Shown: positions 36,501-46,912, counted from the first letter of the stretch. The stretch is 64,000 nt of DNA from Aricia agestis (GCF_905147365.1 NC_056425.1:12551001-12615000), one strand, 5' to 3'. Notes: generated by a model not told the origin, from the sequence alone. Made by a program: numbers and translations.

Positions 36501-39500
36501 TCATAATTGACACGACCAGCAAGAGGCCAGGCTCCCGTGATCTTATCCATCAGGTGATCAGCCTGCTGTTCAAGCTAAAATTGGAAAGAACACATCTCAA
36601 CGGGGGGAAGGAACAAAACGAATCCCGCATCCTCCAACTCCAGACTCACGCTCTAAGCCACCAGACCATAGAGGCGTTCTTACACCATTATTACAGCTAA
36701 TGTTGTATAATATTGTCATTATACCTTATTGATATTTTGGCTGTCACTACCATTGATGATAATGATTTCGCTTCCCTGACTGTCTTCCCCCTGACCGTCC
36801 AGCCACACAGCTCGCGTAGAAAATACGACGTCCGAGCCCGGAGCGATCTTGTATACTGGAAAATAGAAAAAAAACCTCTACAAAGACAAATGTTAGGTAC
36901 TGTCAGATAAATTGATTCTTAAGCAGATAGCGAGCATTCGTAATTTCATCGGGTTATGTTATGCGAAAACAAGTCGACAGCTTACGAACATTGACACAAC
37001 ACTAATGTAATAACAAAGCTGAAAAGACGAGCGAAGCGAAGCACAGGGGCAAATATGTATGGCTTGACTGATTCGTTACTTCCTTCAGATTAAAAAACTA
37101 AATATTCTCATCACCTCCACGACGGTTGCGAAACGGCGTGCCATACATTTATTGATTATGTAGAATTTGTTGAAGTTAGGTTCGGTAGAGTTAGCCCGTG
37201 TAGATTCAGAAGTTTAGCTCTACATGAGATCTGATGTCAGCTTTTTCACAGGGCAAACCTTATGTGGTCTTAGCAACATTTTACATTTTTGGTGGGATTT
37301 GCCTCTTTTCTACATTTTTCACTGATTCTTTGCTCCTTTAGTCACTGCGTGATGTTAAATATCCCTAAGTACGATAAATACGAGTATAAATTTGGACTAT
37401 CCAGCAGAAAAACAATCGAACAAGTAGTTCCGGAATCCAGATAATTACAATGAGTCCGTTTACGGTTTAAACTTTAAACAAACAAAATAAACAAACTCTT
37501 CAGCTTTATATTTTAATCCATATCCATACTAATATTATAAATACGAAAGTGTGTCTGTCTGTCTGTCTGTTACCTCTTCACGCTCTAACCGCTGAACCGA
37601 TTTTGCTGAAATTTGGCATGGAGATAGTTTGAGTCCCGGGAAAGGACATAGGATAGTTTTGAACCCGGAAAAATGTACGGTTCCCGCGCAATAAACTAAT
37701 TTTGGAGAAACGGAGTTGCGGGCGTCATCTAGTTATATATAAGTATAAATCAGTATAAGTAAGTGTATTGTTAGTAAGTACCTATTAGTTATTTAGTATA
37801 GATTAATAAAATAGGAAGTTAATTAGCTTAGCACGCCTACAATGAAGTGCCTATTGTTAATTAAAAATTGTTACTTACTAAAAAATAAGTACCATGACTA
37901 AGATATCAATTTCTGATTGCCTTACAAAAGGTGACCTTCGATGTCAATGGGTTAAGAAACAAAACAACTCAAGGAAAAAAATCACATCTAAAACTGATTG
38001 TGCTATTTTAGCCCGGCCGCACACTATCCGAATTTTTGATCAGAAAAATTCGGACGTCCCGCCCCGCTCATACATTTTGACACGTCAGATTTTTGATAGT
38101 ATGAGGGGAATATCAATGCTATGCGATGTAATGTCAATGCTATAGAACCAAGAAACTTAGAACTATATATCAACAATATGCAACTGTATGTCATGCATCC
38201 CACTCAATTTCGTAAGCAAATAACTTCAGCAAAACAAATTTGCACCGAACACTCCGCGCGAAGCGTAGCAAAATGGTGAAAAGTAATATAAAATAGATGT
38301 AGTAAGGAGCTTTAAATAAATTATGTAATAGATGTGTCAAGTCCCTTCGGAAGGGGGAACAAGAGGTTCCGTATAAGGGGCCGAAAAAAAAAGATAGTAT
38401 GCGGGGTCCACAACAAAATGTATGAACAGGGCGCGTTCCGGTGGGCGTCCGCGGTCCGAATTTTTCTGATCAGAAATAACATCGAAGTTACAGAACTCTG
38501 CGTATCATCTCTCGTCAACTGAAGTTAAAGTGGGATCGTGACGTGATCGTGAGTGACGAAGTAAATAATGCTCTCTTAAAGATTGTACATTGGTTTAGCG
38601 TTAATAATCTTTTACTTAATTGTAAAAAAACAAAATGTATTAAATTCAAATTGCCCAATGTAAGGCAATGGAAACCAATGTGCTTTTAAATGGTGTTGAT
38701 ATGGAGCTAGTGGATACAGCTGTATTTTTAGATATTACACTAGACTCCAAGCTTCAGTGGGGCCCTCATATTGCTGGGTTGGCCGACAGACTCAGTTCAG
38801 CAGCATATGCAGTAAGTAAGATTAGACAATTTTCAGATGAAACAACAGCACGTCTAGTGTATTTTAGTTACTTTCATAGTATTATGTCCTACGGCATTTT
38901 GCTGTGGGGCAATGCTGCAGATATAAATACAATTTTTGTGCTGCAGAAGCGAGCTGTGCGGGCAATCTACAAGTTGGCCCGTAATACTTCACTTAGAGAA
39001 AAATTTAAGGAAACTGGAATCTTAACTGTTGCTTCTCAATATGTCCTATCAAATGTATTATATTATGTTAAAAAGAATATATATCAATTCACGAAAAAAT
39101 GTGATACCCATGGGAGAAATACTCGTAATATAAACATAAGCTTGAAATTCCGGTGACTACTCGTAGACTTACTAAAGTCAAAAATTCTTTTAAAGGTCAA
39201 TGTATACACCTTTATAATAAGATTCCAGAAATCGTTCAAAATCTCTCAATTAATAGATTTAAAAAAGTTGTTTGTGTACCAAAGCGTACTATAAAGTTAC
39301 TGATTTCATGAATGATAGTACACCATGGGAATAAGGCCCCCCTCTGCAGAGCTGTTTCATTATAATATGTATAATAATTGTACACTCGTTGTATTTTATT
39401 TAGTCATAATGACACTGTTATTTTATAAAATATTTTTTGTAATTTTACAATTTTTAAAAAAAAGATGGCCCCGTGCGAGTTTCTTACGCCGGTTCTTCTC

Positions 39501-42389
39501 GCCGGGTTAGTTCCCGAACCGGTGGTAGGCATCTGTGTAGCCCCGACGTTCAGAGAATATTTGAAAAAAATTATTCTGAATAAAAAATTTTGAGTTTGAG
39601 TTTGAGATCTACCCTAATAAATGAAGCGAAAGTCTGTCTGTATGTCATTACCTCTTCACATTGAAACAAATTGGATGCTTGGTATGAAGATAGCGACGCC
39701 CGGGAAAAACTCTTATATGTAATTTACATAGGAGTTTTCATAGCGGAAAAATGTACTAATCTTAACTCTTAAGAATTCCTTTGTATTGTCTCGACAAAAA
39801 TTGATATTCTACTAAGACATTACTTCCAGGATTAAGCTAATTGAGCCAAAGCACAGATTTAATATATCCGTCGTTAACTTACGGCCGTTCCCAATATTTG
39901 ATCTATCTCTGGTTTTGCCCTACTAGAGATAGGAATAGCTCACATTAGACATTAAAGACATATATTTTATGTCAATTGTGAGCTATTCCTATCTCTAGTA
40001 GGGCAAAACCAGAGATAGATCAAATATTGGGAATGGCAGTAAATCATAGACAAAATTCTTTAAAATCCATACTAATATTATAAATGCGTAAAGTGTGTCT
40101 GTCTCTCTATATGTCTGTCCGTCTGTTAGCTTTTTACATCTGAACCACTTATCCGATTTTGCTGATATTTGGTATGCCAGAGATATAGTTCGAGTCCCGG
40201 AGGAGAACAGAGGATACTTTTCGTCCCGGAAAATGCTGCGGTTCTCGTGCGATAAACGAATTTTAACACAACGGAGGGCGTCATTTAGCAAAATATTAGT
40301 GTCTAAACACACTAGGCCGAAAAAACGCGGCCGAAGTTCGGCATGATTACGCCTGCAATGCGCTACGCATACAATATAACGTAATTTCGGCATGGTGTGT
40401 CATCAGTAATTTAAAATACATTGCAGGCGTAATCATACCGAACTTCGGCCGCTTTTTTCGGCCTAGTGTGTTTAGACCATAAAGTTAATACACCTAGCGG
40501 AATAGAGCAACAATCTCGAGCTGTCAAATAAAACCGAAATTGGTTTTCATCTGTGTGAAAAATATGTGTAGGTACGTACCTATACACTTACACAAGCATG
40601 ATTGAGCATGAATTCTATGAGATTGAATTGTCAACGTGCGGCACGTGCCGACTGGACGTCAAAAAAGAGTGCTGCTGTCATGTATCTCACGTCTCTTTTT
40701 ACCTCGCAGTGTTAGTGATAGTGACATCTCTCTTGCTCAGGCCTTTGTTTCTCTATTCCGCTAGTATATTAACTTTATTTTAGACACTAACGGTCTTATC
40801 ACAAAAGATTAGGTAAACATCTGTTGAACAGTTGTTTTGAGACCAAAAATTTGTACTGAATTTTTCTCTAATCAACTGTTCAACGGGTGTTAAAATCTTT
40901 TGTAGTAAGACAGTAAATATTCAGGTTGTTTAGAATGCCTTACCTTCGACAAGCTGGTATTCCGTATTGCTCCTCCGTTTGGCGACGACCACATCACTGT
41001 TTATAGGCATATCCAGTTTGCTGAGCAGCTCATACTTGTGGCCACCTTCCAAATCCAGAAGCAGCCATCTTAGCGGCGACCGAAAAAAACCATCGCCACT
41101 CACCTAGGATGGTCAAGCGCGAAATGTAATTGGGTGGTTCCGCAGAAAAAAATTATACTGATACTGTAAATGTATTCTGTCTGTATATTACTTTTCACGC
41201 CCGAACCAGTGATTTTGCTGAAATTTGAAATACTTTGAGTCCCAGGAAAGGACATAGGATACTTTTTATCCCGGAAAAATTTACGGTTACAGCGTGACAA
41301 ACGAATTTTTGTGCAACAAAGTTGCGGGCATCAACTAGTTTTCCTATTATTTGTAATGAAATTATTACAAAAATACGTATCATTTTCTAAGACGATGTGT
41401 GAGTTATGCCAGAGCTGACTGAGCTGAGAAATAGACTGGTAGATGAGCAGACGTATCGGTTGATCGTAAGTGGTTACAACTACGATCTTTTGTCTCAAAT
41501 CCTCTATTTTTATCCGACTACAGAAAATCTAAATCCTAAATCAATAATATCACACATTACTAAATAGTGACAAATGGCAGTATTCTTCTGTTAAACGCCT
41601 CTTGTATTGCTGATTCAAATATTTCACCCCATGACATAGGCTTATTAGACTCCCCAGTCTTGGTATTTACCTTGATCAAGAGGTCATCTACTCCCGGGCA
41701 GCTCAGATCTGCCAGGAACAGCACATGGTGCAGCTGGTGCTCGCTGGTGTTGGCTGCTGAGGAGATCTCCACTCCTTGGGAGAAGAGGGACTTCGCCAGA
41801 CTGGTTTGTTCGTCTGTAGTTATTTAATAGGTTCAAAAAAAAGTTATGGCAGGATAAAATTATTACATCTAAAATAAATCTCTAGTTAGAAAGTAGCTTT
41901 CTCAAAGTCGAAAAAACTACCAAACAACCGGTAAAAAAATAAAATACTATGACCTTACAAACAATTTTTTTTATAAAATATTTATTTAGCTTATTACAGT
42001 TCTTCTGTTGTTACCTACTATTTACTAAAATATTAATTACGGATGATTATTGCACAAATTATTAAGTGCGAATTTTAAATTACTACCTACCTAAGTCCTA
42101 AATAAGAAACAGAAGAGAAGAAAATTAGAATTTAAATTAGGAACGAAATCCCAACCAATCAGAGCTTTGCGCGGGTGTCCTTATTTTTTTTTATTCAGAC
42201 GCGCGAATGGCACAGACTATTTTGCATATACAGCCAGACGAAGGAACCCAACTTACGTTGACTCCAGCAAAGGTGAGGTGTCAATAAAGATGTAGGTCTG
42301 TCATCAGATGCTATAAACGATTTGATCAAATTCCTCGCCGGATTCGAACCCCGCACCGCCGCTACACATATAAGGAGGTAGAGCAGCAT
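30523..42389 (-). CDS. ionotropic receptor, IR75-like (IR-C), complete
   Basis: Thirteen exons on the minus strand: 42389-42257, 41813-41671, 41103-40944, 36855-36725, 36373-36237, 34569-34397, 34316-34241, 33760-33610, 33186-33087, 32826-32648, 32564-32457, 31388-31222, 30724-30523 (stop TGA). Total 1860 bp, 619 aa; the end of exon 1 could be off by one base. It begins with a signal peptide (MLLYLLICVAAVRG). S1 has QGNWNGIVNHLVKKEADLGT and ERLKVIDYIA with the carboxylate-binding arginine. M1 is near TAGVWLAIFVCVLACALF; the pore helix reads YSAYCANIVVLLR, with cysteine where IR-A and IR-B have serine. S2 has CDLVEIDYINEI. The last helix ends near EIMFKRM. Two introns, 36374-36724 and 33761-34240, are absent from the paralogues. 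Intron 3 is 4.1 kb and full of transposons. Exon 3 starts at an odd ATCCTAG|GTGAGT, but the frame then reads FFRSPLRWLLLD like its homologues. Confidence 0.5.
30868..30970. repeat. family D palindromic repeat
   Basis: ATTTGGTCGGGTTGTGTAAA ... GAGATAACTCGACCAGATAA; in intron 12 of IR-C. Confidence 0.5.
31511..31790. mobile_element. Helitron-like or LINE-tail repeat
   Basis: Starts ACTAGATGTCCCGCGCGGCT, contains AAATCGGACCTGTAGTTCCT and ends CAGGTTTATAATATTAGG. A fragment of the same family is at 37410-37520. Confidence 0.5.
31852..32400. repeat. family E repeat, copy 2, followed by 3'-tail repeat
   Basis: Matches 14000-14335 from TGATGATGATGAATGTAATT to the CCTCCCCCATTTTGAAAGTC end, then continues like 13325-13500 (AGCCTATGTGTTATTCTGAT, CATCCATACATCC). 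A perfect hairpin at 31881-31933 is present only in this copy. Confidence 0.5.
31881..31933. repeat. perfect 24-bp-arm hairpin absent from sister copy
   Basis: Arm GCATAGTAGCATATGCTTTC plus TGTT, loop CTTAA, exact complement. The sister copy at 14039-14062 has the left arm and then different, non-palindromic sequence. Confidence 0.5.
33925..34035. repeat. family D palindromic repeat inside an IR-C-only intron
   Basis: CATTTGGTCGGATCATG ... GTTTGACGTAACGCGACCAAA, with CAGTTGACAG and ATCAACTTCTCTGATAG outside. It lies within intron 33761-34240. Confidence 0.5.
34900..35610 (+). mobile_element. non-LTR retrotransposon 3' end, family L2, copy 1
   Basis: Frame 34940-35230 encodes LQKRAIRSIYKMSTFESLRE ... 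TVASQYILDNVIHVRKNI, the domain after the reverse transcriptase. It is followed by a stop and the tail CTTACGCCGGTTCTTCTCGC ... GAACCGGTGGTAGGC ending in an A/T run. 5'-truncated; intron 5 of IR-C. Confidence 0.5.
35940..36075. mobile_element. MITE family B, copy 3 (internal deletion)
   Basis: TAA flanks; left arm shortened after CCCAATATTTGATCAA. Confidence 0.5.
36455..36680 (-). mobile_element. tRNA-derived SINE family S2, degraded
   Basis: Minus-strand head GCCTCTATGGTCTGGTGGCT and GCGGGATTCG, then CAGGCTGATCACCTGATGG. In intron 4 of IR-C, one of the two introns that only IR-C has (36374-36724). Confidence 0.5.
37527..37733 (+). mobile_element. Helitron-like (Lep1-type) repeat
   Basis: ACTAATATTATAAATACGAA, TCTGTCTGTCTGTCTGTTAC, then GAGTTGCGGGCGTCATCTAG. 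Ends in CTAG as Helitron-like ends do. Confidence 0.5.
38010..38475. repeat. inverted repeat, MITE-like
   Basis: TCCGAATTTTTGATCAGAAA and TCATACATTTTG at the left pair with CAAAATGTATGA and CCGAATTTTTCTGATCAGAA at the right; ends GCCGCACACTATCCG / CCGCGGTCCG. Confidence 0.5.
38530..39605 (+). mobile_element. non-LTR retrotransposon 3' part, family L2, copy 2
   Basis: Coding similarity starts before 38668 (WFSVNNLLLNCKKTKC in another frame). Frame 38668-39156 reads VFLDITLDSKLQWGPHIAGL ... SYGILLWGNA ... VLQKRAVRAIYKL. A frameshift follows near NTRNI. Tail GGTTCTTCTCGCCGGGTTAG ... ends TTTTGAGTTTGAGTTTGAG. In intron 3 of IR-C. Confidence 0.5.
39879..40042. mobile_element. MITE family B, copy 4 (reversed centre)
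   Basis: TTA/TAA flanks; the asymmetric middle (TCACATTAGACAT ... GTCAATTGTGAGC) runs opposite to copies 1 and 2. Confidence 0.5.
40065..40296 (+). mobile_element. Helitron-like (Lep1-type) repeat
   Basis: CATACTAATATTATAAATGC, TCTGTCCGTCTGTTAGC, GATTTTGCTGATATTTGGTA, ACAACGGAGGGCGTCATTTA. It directly abuts MITE family C copy 2. Confidence 0.5.
40297..40792. mobile_element. MITE family C, copy 2, interrupted by a hAT-type MITE
   Basis: TAGTGTCTAAACACACTAGG at the left; GCCTAGTGTGTTTAGAC reaches 40477, then the inserted element, then TTTAGACACTAA resumes at 40779. Confidence 0.5.
40478..40778. mobile_element. hAT-type MITE, copy 2 (nested)
   Basis: CATAAAGTTAATACACCTAG to CTAGTATATTAACTTTAT, about 90 percent like copy 1 by eye, with TTTAGAC on both sides as the target duplication. 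Confidence 0.5.
40797..40920. repeat. inverted repeat, MITE-like
   Basis: GTCTTATCACAAAAGATT ... AACTGTTCAACGGGTGTTAA ... AATCTTTTGTAGTAAGAC, 24 bp before the end of IR-C exon 3. Confidence 0.5.
41140..41342 (+). mobile_element. Helitron-like (Lep1-type) repeat, 5' degraded
   Basis: CCGAACCAGTGATTTTGCTG, GGACATAGGATACTTTTTAT, AGTTGCGGGCATCAACTAGT. In intron 2 of IR-C. Confidence 0.5.
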
Positions 42390-42736
42390 CGTCTACGAGT
42401 TTTATGGTAGAAAATCATGTTTAACTGGTATATATATTACGGTTTACCAACGGTTACGGTTTACGGTAATAAGCTTAAAAATGACCTAAGCTTTTTATTT
42501 TGGTACAGTCGCCAGGAAAATGGTTTAATGAATAATTGACATTTATTTTCTGTAAATTGAAAATTCCGATTTTTTGTTTCACTGAAATTTTCATTCTATT
42601 TAACTAGGACTTTTTTTAGGAAACCACTTATAAATTTTTTTATTGTACGCTGTATTAAACATTATCGGTGTTAAGTATAAATTATTGTTAATTGTTTTAC
42701 AGCGAAGAAGAAGAATTTCAATAATTTGGGAAAACC

Positions 42737-42965
42737 TAGAAATCGTATGATATAGTGTGTCAAGAAAGTCGTGACAGGCGGGAAAATTTTTAAATGAATT
42801 AAAAAATATGAGAACTTTATTAATTTGAGATAAAAATGTGCAAGGTGACAATATTTAAAATGTAATAAGCGTCCTCTGTGAAAATACAAAGAAAAAAATA
42901 CACCTTTTAAGCGTGATTACGTTTAGAAAATTTTCCCGCCGGTCATGACTTTCTTGACAGGCTAG
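42737..42965. mobile_element. MITE with about 35-bp terminal inverted repeats
   Basis: GTGTCAAGAAAGTCGTGACA ... GGCGGGAAAATTTT at the left, AAAATTTTCCCGCCGGTCAT ... GACTTTCTTGACAGGC at the right; mariner-like ends by inference. Confidence 0.5.
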
Positions 42966-43120
42966 GTATAATTAATATTGTCAATACTATATAATATTTA
43001 CAGAATTATTCAGTTAAAAGGTCGTTGAGTTATCTCATTGATAAAAATATTGTGAACGACTCAGTAATCTCAGGTCAGATAATAATTAATAATGGTTACT
43101 TTTATCGGCAATCGGCATAG

Positions 43121-43449
43121 ATACGTGGGAGAGCCATGCTTCGGCACGAATGGGCCGGCTCGACCGGATAAATACCACGTTCTCACAGAAAACCGGCGTG
43201 AAACAGCGCTTGCGCTGTGTTTCGCCGAGTGAGTGAGTTTACCGGAGGCCCAATCCCCTACCCTATTCCCTTTCCTACCCTCCCCTATTCCCTTCCCTTC
43301 CCTACCCTCCCCTATTACCCTATTCCCTCTTAAAAGGCCGGCAACGCACATGCAGCTCTTCTGATGCTGCGAGTGTCCATGGGCGACGGAAGTTGCTTTC
43401 CATCAGGTGACCCGTTTGCTCGTTTGCCCCCTTATTTCATAAAAAAAAA
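43121..43449 (+). mobile_element. SINE family S1, copy D
   Basis: Full length from ACGTGGGAGAGCCATGC to CCCCCTTATTTCATAAAAAA. Confidence 0.5.
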
Positions 43450-43679
43450 GATAGAAATCGGCATTTCTTATTTACGTACAGTTAAATCAATTACCAAGAG
43501 ATTTAAAGTTACAAAATATCTCAAATTCTTACTTAAATTATATTACCTGTGAGCACTGATTTCAAGAATTAAAAAAAACATAAACAACTGAAAACTGTGC
43601 AGATTTCAAAGAAAATACCTACCTAACTAGATCGGTTTTTACTCCAAAATCAATACTAAATTTCATACAAACATTAGCC

Positions 43680-43893
43680 AATCCATACTTTTATAAATGC
43701 GAAAGTGTGTGTGTTTGTCTGTCTGTCTGTTGCCTCTTCAGACCCAAACCACTAAACCGATTTTGCTGTTTGGTATGGAGATACTTTGAGTCCCGGAAAA
43801 GGACATAAGTAAAACAATTTTTATAGCGGAAAAATCTACGGTTAACGCGTGATAAATTAATATTGGCGCAACGAAGTTGCTGGAGTCATCTAG
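43680..43893 (+). mobile_element. Helitron-like (Lep1-type) repeat
   Basis: AATGCGAAAGTGTGTGTGTT, GTCTGTCTGTTGCCTCTTCA, AACGAAGTTGCTGGAGTCAT, ends CTAGT. Confidence 0.5.
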
Positions 43894-44426
43894 TAGTTAC
43901 TAAATTTCATAGAAATTCTTACCTACAACAGAAGTTGTTCCTTAAAGTCCGACTGTTATAGGTATACAATATAATATGTAGATATATATCAAAGTATCTC
44001 GTTAAAAAAATATTAAGATTTTTACAGAAATGCCTGTATTAATCATATTACAGCACTTTTGATCTCGCCTGTACCCTAATATATTCTGTTTAGTGAAGTA
44101 ATGACATACGTTTGAAACGCACTTACGTGACATGAGGCTGGTAAATATTTAAATTGATATGGAATATTAAATTGCCTGTCCCCTAAGTTAAATGTGGATA
44201 ATGTACTTTACATGAGTCGTTCCGACTTCCAAAAAGGAGAGAAGAGAGGTTCTATGATCAGCTGTATTATAATATGTTTTTATTTTTATTACTTCGAAAA
44301 TCGATAAACTTCGAAGTGAGCAATGGAATGCGTACTCTACTTACTTAGAATCTTGGGTCTGGGCCCAAGATTCTAGAGCAAGATTTTTCGGGAAATGTTT
44401 ATTGCTAGCCTGTAACGAAAAATATT

Positions 44427-44562
44427 ATACAGGCTGTTCGGGTGAACACCGTTATCCTTAAAACCAGAAAAAGTTGTTCATTTTGACGGGCTCATTTGAT
44501 GGTTTTAAGCTGGTTTTTAGGATAACGGTGTTCTATGTTCACCCGAACAACCTGTATAATCA
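44427..44562. mobile_element. MITE-like palindrome
   Basis: ATACAGGCTGTTCGGGTGAA ... GTTATCCTTAAAACCAG pairs with CTGGTTTTTAGGATAAC ... GTTCACCCGAACAACCTGTA. Confidence 0.5.
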
Positions 44563-44808
44563 AGGGCGTCGCCAAGGGGGGGCAGGGAGGGACAGCTGCC
44601 CCCCCCCCCCTAGACATTCTAAAAAAGTTGCCAAAATAATGCAAACAACAACCACTTTTCTTTTTCTTTTATCTCTACTTTTCATCTAAATCGGTATAGC
44701 CGTTTGAGCCAAATGTAGACTCATCACTCAAGATTATAGTCTTAAGTCTATATTATGAAGTAGACACGCCAGAAAGTAAATATTATGTGGTATTTATTGA
44801 AAATAATA

Positions 44809-45126
44809 TACGTGGGAGAGCCATGCTTCGGCACGAATGGGCCGGCTTGACCGGAGAAATACCACGTTCTCATAGAAAACCGGCGTGAAACAGCGCTTGC
44901 GCTGTGTTTCGCCGAGTGATTGAGTTTACCGGAGGCCCAATCCCCTACCCTATTCCCTTCCCTATCCTCCCCTATTCCCTTCCCTTCCCATCCCTATCCT
45001 ATTCCTCCTTAAAAGGCCGGCAACGCACCTGCAGCTCTTCTGATGCTGCGAATGTCCATGGGCGTGGGAAGTTGCTTTCCATCAGGTGACCCATTTGCTC
45101 GTTTGCCCCTTATTTCATAAAAAAAA
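44809..45126 (+). mobile_element. SINE family S1, copy E
   Basis: Full-length copy. Shortly after it, GAGCCTACCTCCTCAACAT is repeated in tandem at 45178-45230. Confidence 0.5.
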
Positions 45127-45431
45127 GCAGTATAATAATATTAATTGCATTAAATTATTTTCTACCTCTTGACCTAAAGCCTACCTCCTCAACATGAGCC
45201 TACCTCCTCAACATGAGCCTACCTCAACTATTAATACCAGAATATGCGTCATTCGAGTCGGAGAAACTCAAGTAAAAAGAGTCTGAGATAAGTAGCCGCA
45301 GGCTCGCCTTGACCGACTAACCGACAGGCAGACAGCTTTCTTGGAATATTATAATGGGAATATGGGAGCATTTCAACATAAGTGAGTCAGGTTCGTGAAT
45401 TTTAAGGGGGAAAATTTGACTCTGGCCATGG

Positions 45432-45605
45432 ATATTCAAGTTACTATACAGAAAAGTACTCCGTTGCGCCAAAATTCGTTTATCGCGCGGGAACCGTACA
45501 TTTTTCCGGGACAAAAAGTATCCTATGTCCTTTCCCGGGTAACCCCTACCAAATTTCAGCAAAATCGGTTCGGCAGTTTGAGCGTGAAAAGGTGATGAAT
45601 TTAAG
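45432..45605 (-). mobile_element. Helitron-like (Lep1-type) repeat, inverted
   Basis: TCCGTTGCGCCAAAATTCGT ... TATCCTATGTCCTTTCCCGG ... TCAGCAAAATCGGTTCGGCA. Confidence 0.5.
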
Positions 45606-45628
45606 CAAGGTTAGTATTTTACTAAAGT

Positions 45629-46066
45629 AATGGTTCCCAACCTGGAGGTAATTACATCCGCAGGCGTAAAAATAGCTATTCTAAAGGGGTAACAGAGGTG
45701 GTACCTAAAATAGATGAATTGGCAGAAAAAAATTATAAACTCTGTACATTTTGGAGAAAAACAGCTACAGAATACCCTATCATTGCAAAAAGAGATCTGA
45801 AAATGTTGGTACCGTTAGCTACCACTTGTAAATGCGAGAGCGACCTCTCAACTCTGGTAACATAAAAAAAAGGCAAGATACCGTCTGAACGTGGAGCATG
45901 ATATGAGATGCGCGTTAAGGGAGATCGCAGACGACAGACTTTTTGTGCGATCGAGTCTACGGCGCCCATACAGTCGGCATGGAGCGGCCATAACCCTAAG
46001 TGTAACTGAAGTCTGAACTCTGAACCTAATTATATTAAAAAACTTGCGAATGAGAACCACTGCACT
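45629..46066. mobile_element. hAT-like DNA transposon remnant
   Basis: Ends TAATGGTTCCCAACC and GAGAACCACTG are inverted, typical of hAT ends, flanked by TACTAAAG and CACTAAAG (7 of 8 identical). No transposase frame remains. Confidence 0.5.
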
Positions 46067-46069
46067 AAA

Positions 46070-46600
46070 GCATTCGACACTATTCCTTTACTCTAGTAAC
46101 CCAGTGGGACGGACAACCCGTTTTTTTATACGTGGGAGAGCCATGCTTCGGCACGAATGGGCCGGCTCGACCGGAGAAATACCACTTTCTCACAGAAAAC
46201 CGGCGTGAAACAGCACTTGCGCTGTGTTTCGTCGACTGAGTGAGTTTACCGGAGGCCCAATCCCCTACCCTATTCCCCTCTCTTCCCTCCCCTATTCCCT
46301 TCCCTTCCTTACTATATTAACCTATTCCCTCTTAAAAGGCCGGCAACGCAGTTGCAGCTCTTCTGATGCTGCGAGTGTCCATGGGCGACGGAAGTTGCTT
46401 TCCATCAGGTGACCCGTTTGCTCGTTTGCCCCCTTATTTCATAAAAAAAAAAAAAAAAAAACCGACATGACTGGCGAGAGATCAGCGCCATTGTGCCTAT
46501 CCGACTTATGCATCATCAGTCTTGTCATCAATGTTAGTTAGAAAACTTTTTTGTTGCTCTAACTCGGTAATTGATCTCACGACCTTCGAGTCCAAAGCCA
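46070..46600 (-). mobile_element. tRNA-derived SINE family S2, interrupted by SINE S1 copy F
   Basis: TATTCCTTTACTCTAGTAAC and CCCAGTGGGACGGAC (46081-46118) resume after the insert as CCGACATGACTGGCGAGAGA, which are adjacent in the intact copy at 28528-28880. The B-box end is at 46570-46600. Confidence 0.5.
46128..46461 (+). mobile_element. SINE family S1, copy F (nested)
   Basis: Full length with a long A-tail (46443-46461), inserted in an S2 SINE. Confidence 0.5.
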
Positions 46601-46609
46601 ACCTCTAAA

Positions 46610-46685
46610 CCAGGGGTTCTCAAACTCCTTTGTTTCGTGGCCCACTTTTAAGGTGTTGGCGTATACTGCGGACCCCCTGAAGCAG
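46610..46685. repeat. hAT-type terminal sequence
   Basis: CAGGGGTTCTCAAACTCC ... CGTGGCCCACTTTTAAGGTG ... GCGGACCCCCTG, a form common at hAT ends; the partner end was not found. Confidence 0.5.
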
Positions 46686-46694
46686 CTTTAAGGC

Positions 46695-46912
46695 CTAAGG
46701 GTAAAGCCAAACGAGAGTAATTTGTGAGTCGTGAGTCGCAGAATTTCGGCTGGCAGAAATTCTGCTGCATTCAGTTTCATACAAAAGTCCTGTTTGATTC
46801 ACATGAGCGTAATTTTGTGAGTCTTGATTTATATGAAAATATATTTCGCGACCGAAATTATGCGATTCACGACTCACAAATTTACGCTCGTTTGGCTTCA
46901 CCCTGACTGTTT
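46695..46912. mobile_element. MITE with long inverted ends
   Basis: AGGGTAAAGCCAAACGAGAG ... TGTGAGTCGTGAGTCGC pairs with GCGATTCACGACTCACA ... CGCTCGTTTGGCTTCACCCT. Confidence 0.5.

Noticed and set aside
38668..39156. A host gene in IR-C intron 3
   Set aside because: The 162-codon frame is the C-terminal part of a non-LTR retrotransposon reverse-transcriptase protein, with a second copy at 34940 and a shared 3' tail.
43255..43330. Telomere-like CCCTA repeats
   Set aside because: They are the variable middle of SINE S1, present in all its copies; the insect telomere repeat is TTAGG.
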